This document shows, in pieces, positions 54,387 to 57,955 of a DNA stretch of 57,955 nt. The notes below the pieces were generated by a model. It was not told the origin of the DNA and ran no database searches. It saw nothing but the letters and a program-made list of their open reading frames with translations. Numbering within the stretch: the first letter of the stretch is position 1; each line of letters begins with the position of its first letter. A program made the position numbers and the translations under genes. The stretch comes from Shewanella saliphila (lineage in GTDB: Bacteria > Pseudomonadota > Gammaproteobacteria > Enterobacterales > Shewanellaceae), in NCBI RefSeq assembly GCF_014648295.1, contig NZ_BMQV01000028.1, positions 1 to 57,955 on the forward strand, in the 5' to 3' direction.

Positions 54387-55403
54387 TTAATAGTAATCTC
54401 TAATCAAAATTTCAGCGATTTGCACACTGTTTAATGCCGCACCCTTACGAATGTTATCGGCAGTAACCCATAAATTTATACCATGTGAGTGAGAAATATC
54501 TTTACGGATACGACCTACATACACTGGGTCATTGCCCGCAGCTTCAGTCACAGCAGTTGGGTATTCGTCATCGCTTTCAAATAACTCGACACCTGGGGCA
54601 TTGCGTAATACTGCTTTAACATCTTCTGCATCAACAGGTTGAAGTGTTTCAATATGAATCGCTTCAGAGTGGCCATAAAACACAGGGACACGAACCGCAG
54701 TTGGGTTAACAACGATTTCGTCATCACCAAAAATCTTTTGCGTTTCCCACACCATTTTCATTTCTTCTTTGGTGTAGCCATTTTCCATAAACACATCAAT
54801 TTGCGGTAATACGTTAAACGCAATTTGTTTAGGATAAACAGACGGCTCAGCAGGTAAACCTTGGAGTAATTTAGCGCATTGACCCGCTAATTCTTCAATG
54901 GCTTTTTTACCGGTACCCGACACTGATTGATATGTCGCAACGTTAATGCGCGAAATACCAAACGCATCATAAATTGGCTTTAGAGCAACCAACATTTGAA
55001 TGGTTGAACAGTTTGGGTTGGCAATGATGTTGCGGTTACGAAAATCTGCAATCGCTTCTGGGTTAACTTCTGGTACCACTAATGGCACGTCGATGTCATA
55101 ACGATAATGTGAAGTGTTGTCGATAACCACACAACCCGCATCGCCAGCAATGGGTGCCCATTTAGCAGACACATCGCCACCAGCAGAGAAGAAACCAATT
55201 TGTGCTTGGCTCCAGTCAAACGTTTCTACGTCAAGAATTTCTACTTGTTTACCGTGAAAACTGACCGTTTCGCCAGCACTGCGACTGCTCGCTAATGGAA
55301 ACAACTTAGCAACCGGGAAATTACGCTGCTCGAGGATCTCAATCATAGTTTGACCCACTGCGCCCGATGCACCTAAAACGACTACATTAAATTCCTGAGA
55401 CAT
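54387..55403 (-). CDS. asd: Aspartate-semialdehyde dehydrogenase
   Basis: The 338-residue protein begins MSQEFNVVVLGASGAVGQTM (NADP-binding), with the catalytic Cys in NPNCSTIQMLVA and VSGTGKKAIEEL. It reduces aspartyl phosphate in the lysine/threonine/methionine pathway. Length and the SGTGKK segment indicate the shorter Asd branch common in Vibrio and Shewanella, not the longer E. coli type. A start 12 codons upstream (55439) is open but not family-like. Confidence 0.95.
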   Translation of the reverse strand: MSQEFNVVVLGASGAVGQTMIEILEQRNFPVAKLFPLASSRSAGETVSFHGKQVEILDVETFDWSQAQIGFFSAGGDVSAKWAPIAGDAGCVVIDNTSHYRYDIDVPLVVPEVNPEAIADFRNRNIIANPNCSTIQMLVALKPIYDAFGISRINVATYQSVSGTGKKAIEELAGQCAKLLQGLPAEPSVYPKQIAFNVLPQIDVFMENGYTKEEMKMVWETQKIFGDDEIVVNPTAVRVPVFYGHSEAIHIETLQPVDAEDVKAVLRNAPGVELFESDDEYPTAVTEAAGNDPVYVGRIRKDISHSHGINLWVTADNIRKGAALNSVQIAEILIRDYY

Positions 55404-55581
55404 AATTAACGCTCGACTCCTATTATCCTGTTTGAGCAATCAATCTACCCTAGTTTCGCTGTGCTTTACTAGGGTTAATGTATTAAAAAAGCCGGCTTTC
55501 AAGTGATTTTTTCTCAACTGGGCAAAAAAGCGTACTTTTATCATTACCCTGCCCATTTATCGCTGCGAATAAACAGTATAA

Positions 55582-56709
55582 TTAATTAAAACCTAATATA
55601 CGTAACATCGAATGATCTGCTGGAGCCACCAATGTTTCACTCTTTAGTGCAATGGCACTGTACTCACGACGATAAGTATGGTTTTTACGCATTTGATCAA
55701 AGCCTGCTGCCGTAGCAAAACAGCCTCTAAACTTTCTATCATCATCACGTAAGTCATATACCAGGCGCGACAAGGTTAATAACTGCCCTTCACTCAATTC
55801 ATTTTGACGATAAACCTGGCTAAATTGAAATGGCGGCAGCAAGCTGGCTAACGATTTATTCGCCTCCAGGCCTAATACTTCACACAGCTTTTGATACAGC
55901 ATAAAAGTACCACGAGCTTTGCCTTCTAGGCTGTAACCTGCAATATGCGGGGTCGCAAACTCAGCTAAAGCAACTAACTCCGCCATAGGGTTTGGTTCAC
56001 CTTCCCATACATCGAGCACCAGTTTTACATCGTCGCGTTGTTGTTTAAAGGCAATTAACGCCCGGTTATCTATCACTTCACCACGGCAGCAATTTAACAA
56101 CCAGGTATTGGGTCTTAGTTGATTTAAACGTGCCTCATCAAATAAATACCAGGTTTTATGCTCACCAACTTTAGTAATTGGCACATGTAAACTAATAATA
56201 TCCGCCTGAGCGATTAAGCTGTCCAGTGACACAAATTCTCTGTTATCGCCTTGCTCTGCTTTAACTGGGTCGCACAGCAATACCTTTAGGCCATAAGCCT
56301 CTAAACATTTAGCTGCGGCAGTGCCCGTATTACCTGCCCCAACAATCCCCACCACTTTGCCTTGCAAGGTGTCACCAAAACGTTGAGCTAACTCTAGCAT
56401 TGCGATAAATGCATACTCACCCACCGCAGTGGCATTGCACCCTGGCGCATTAGTAAAATGGATTTTTCGTTCAGCGAGGTAATCTACAGCAACATGGTCT
56501 GTACCAATGGTGGCACTACCCACAAATTTAAGCTTTTGTGCATTATTGAGCAATGCCGCGTTGACCTTAGTTACCGAGCGTACTAACAGCACATCTGCAT
56601 CACTCACCTGTTCAGCGGTTAGGTTACGGCCATTAACATATTCTATCTCACCGAGATCGCCAAACAAGGCATCAACATACGGCATGTTTTCATCAGCAAT
56701 TATTTTCAT
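55582..56709 (-). CDS. pdxB: Erythronate-4-phosphate dehydrogenase
   Basis: The 375-residue D-2-hydroxyacid dehydrogenase begins [20 protein letters not shown]. It has the NAD-binding [20 protein letters not shown], the catalytic Arg in [12 protein letters not shown], Glu in WEGEPNP and His in [12 protein letters not shown]. It oxidises erythronate-4-phosphate for pyridoxal phosphate synthesis. pdxB-asd-hubP-truA is the same order as in relatives. Confidence 0.95.
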   Translation of the reverse strand: MKIIADENMPYVDALFGDLGEIEYVNGRNLTAEQVSDADVLLVRSVTKVNAALLNNAQKLKFVGSATIGTDHVAVDYLAERKIHFTNAPGCNATAVGEYAFIAMLELAQRFGDTLQGKVVGIVGAGNTGTAAAKCLEAYGLKVLLCDPVKAEQGDNREFVSLDSLIAQADIISLHVPITKVGEHKTWYLFDEARLNQLRPNTWLLNCCRGEVIDNRALIAFKQQRDDVKLVLDVWEGEPNPMAELVALAEFATPHIAGYSLEGKARGTFMLYQKLCEVLGLEANKSLASLLPPFQFSQVYRQNELSEGQLLTLSRLVYDLRDDDRKFRGCFATAAGFDQMRKNHTYRREYSAIALKSETLVAPADHSMLRILGFN

Positions 56710-56838
56710 CGGGTATCTTATTTGTCAGCGAATTTAACGACTACACATCGCATTTTATGCGCAGTATCTTATACCAAAGCCACCAAAGGGACGAGAAAAA
56801 ACGTCATGCCTAAACGCTTCGCTTAAAGACTCGAGGGA

Positions 56839-56868
56839 TTAGGGGCTAGGTTCTAGGTGCTAGGTGTT
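56839..56868. repeat. Degenerate heptamers CTAGGTN
   Basis: CTAGGTT, CTAGGTG and CTAGGTG follow one another, at the start of repeat cluster 3. The complement is of the form CCTAGNN, related to the perfect (CCTAAAA) tract at 43952. Confidence 0.75.
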
Positions 56869-57828
56869 ATTCCACAGCCCGTCATCCCTGAGATCTTAGA
56901 TCCCGGATTTATAAGCGTTACCGGGACGATCCAGGTGTTTCTGTTGACCTTGCTTAAATGCGTAAAATCAACACCTGGATTCCGGCTAAACAGCATTGCC
57001 GGAACGACGGAGTAGTGGACGGTGTTTGATACTGCTCTATGCCGTCATCCTCGAGTGCTTGTATCAGGGATCCGGGTGTTTCTTAGATTCTAGAAGGACG
57101 AAGTCCGCTCTCTGACGAGTTTGCGAGTTCCTAGAACCTAGGCCCTAGGACCTAGGACCTAAAACCCTAAAAGCTAACACCTGGATTCCGGCTTTAAAAA
57201 ACGTTACCGGAATGACAAACTAAACACCTGGATTCCTGCTTAACAGGATTGCCGGAACAACGGAGTAGTGAGCATTAGTGAAATGACGAAGCTGGCCTAG
57301 CGTTGCTCTAATGCTTTACTTTTTTGCCGTCATCCTCGAGTGCTTTTATCGAGGATCCAGGTGTTTCTTGTGACCTTATGTAAAAGCGTAAAATCAACAC
57401 CTGGATTCCGGCTAAACAGCATTGCCGGAACGACGGAGTAGTGGACGGTGTTTGATACTGCTCTATGCCGTCATCCTCGAGAGCTTTTATTGAGGATCCA
57501 GGTGTTGCCCCACCGCACGTCATCCCTGAGATCTTAGATCCCGGATTTATAAGCGTTACCGGGACGATCTAGGTGTTTCTGTTGACCTTGAGTAAAAGCA
57601 AAAAATCAACACCTAGATTCCGGCTTAACAGCATTGCCGGAACGACGGAGTAGTGAGCATTAGTGAAATAACGAAGCTGGCCTAGCGTTGCTCTAATGCT
57701 TTACCTCTTCGCTCGTCATCCTCGAGTGCTTTTATTGAGGATCCAGGTGTTTCTGTTGACCTTGAGTAAAAGCGTAAAATCAACACCTGGATTCCGGCTT
57801 AAAAGCATTGCCGGAACGACGGAGTAGT
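56868..57828. repeat. Cluster 3 of the modular palindromic repeat family
   Basis: About 960 bases up to the IS3 edge consist of interspersed units: the 59-base module (56881-56939 and 57519-57577); CACCTGGATTCCGGCTTAAC with its stem partner GCCGGAACGACGGAGTAG (repeated five times or so); and GTCATCCTCGAGTGCTTTTA with GAGGATCCAGGTGTT. Most lie in opposite orientation to cluster 2. The stretch GTGGACGGTGTTTGATACTG also recurs from cluster 2. Any open frames here are artefacts. Confidence 0.88.
57130..57172. repeat. Degenerate heptamer tract (CCTAGGA/CCTAAAA)
   Basis: CCTAGAA, CCTAGGC, CCTAGGA, CCTAGGA, CCTAAAA and CCCTAAAA are consecutive. The heptamer family is the same as that at 43952, diverged and within cluster 3. 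Confidence 0.85.
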
Positions 57829-57832
57829 GTAT

Positions 57833-57955
57833 TGTGGCTTAATGAATCTGTACACCGATATGAGGTAAACTCCTCCTGAATATAATACGGTGTATAAAGT
57901 AATGAAATCTCAACCAACTTACTCAACAGAATTTAAAATAGATGCTGCTAATCTC
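57833..57955 (+). mobile_element. Left end of an IS3-family insertion sequence
   Basis: At about 57830 the recurrent repeat text, which usually runs GGAGTAGTG followed by AGCATTAG or GACGGTG, breaks into unrelated sequence beginning near TGTGGCTTAATG. Seventy bases later comes an IS3-type OrfA start. The element has inserted into a palindromic unit. Its terminal inverted repeat cannot be defined without the other end. Confidence 0.65.
57902..57955 (+). CDS. IS3-family transposase OrfA, N-terminal part (runs off the right edge)
   Basis: The first 18 codons read MKSQPTYSTEFKIDAANL. This is the start of the HTH_Tnp_1 domain found in IS3 OrfA (pattern Y-x-EFK-x-x-A). OrfA binds the IS ends and is usually joined to OrfB by frameshifting; that part is outside the window. 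Confidence 0.72.
   Translation, partial: MKSQPTYSTEFKIDAANL

Noticed and set aside
57308..57523. Small frame in repeat cluster 3 on the minus strand
   Set aside because: It consists solely of repeat units also seen in cluster 2 and has no ribosome site.
43469..57828. CRISPR array in the repeat clusters
   Set aside because: The repeats are palindromic modules of unequal spacing, with no uniform spacers and no cas genes.

Overview
The window looks like a chromosome segment of a marine gammaproteobacterium of the genus Shewanella or a close relative. The evidence is gene content and order: rluB / scpB-scpA-yciO-rnm / trpL-trpE-G-D-CF-B-A / yciB-yciI-xthA on one side, and pdxB-asd-hubP(fimV)-truA-folC-dedD-cvpA-purF on the other. 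Base composition is moderate (mid-40s % GC by eye), and protein style (HubP, periplasmic MsrA, GGDEF/EAL and MCP genes) fits too. No rRNA, CRISPR array or prophage was seen. The assignment is inference from synteny and sequence style, not a database match.

Layout. 1-450: the start of an IS110-family transposase running off the left edge, an imperfect hairpin, a decayed tRNA-Leu tail and an intact tRNA-Leu(UAA). 682-2073: a repeat-containing lipoprotein and rluB. 2287-7562: an RND efflux permease and adaptor with a divergent LysR regulator, lying between rluB and scpB. 7586-10568: scpB, scpA, yciO, rnm. 10730-17721: a complete trp operon with a readable leader peptide (three consecutive Trp codons), attenuator and final terminator. 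17996-19688: yciB, yciI, xthA. 19791-25622: a leftward group of MCP, cupredoxin-like protein, GGDEF/EAL protein and outer-membrane barrel. 25864-30335: an exported molybdenum hydroxylase (IorA/IorB-like) with MocA- and XdhC-like maturation genes. 30456-43423: mixed metabolic and stress genes (YcbL, S33 peptidase, NfsB-like nitroreductase, redoxin, ModF-like ATPase, quinone reductase/ABM operon with LysR, MsrA, an unrecognised protein, TopB, TrmK-like methyltransferase). 44059-56709: the purF-to-pdxB block with the giant acidic polar protein HubP. The right edge holds the start of an IS3-family element.

Three intergenic clusters (43.47-43.95 kb, 49.4-50.07 kb, 56.87-57.83 kb) are packed with a modular palindromic repeat family. 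Its copies share an end resembling AACACCTGGAT and an opposite end resembling GTCAT or GTCGT, while the stem in between varies. Two of the clusters adjoin heptanucleotide tandem repeats of the form CCTARRN.

The most interesting items are these: the cupredoxin / c-di-GMP / outer-membrane barrel operon, whose barrel gene appears to start at an ATT codon; the modular repeat family with heptamer satellites; a shared LysR-like palindrome upstream of two separate loci; a lipoprotein built of exact 13-residue W-F-A repeats; a ModF-like ATPase whose first Walker A is lost; and the absence of accD between truA and folC.
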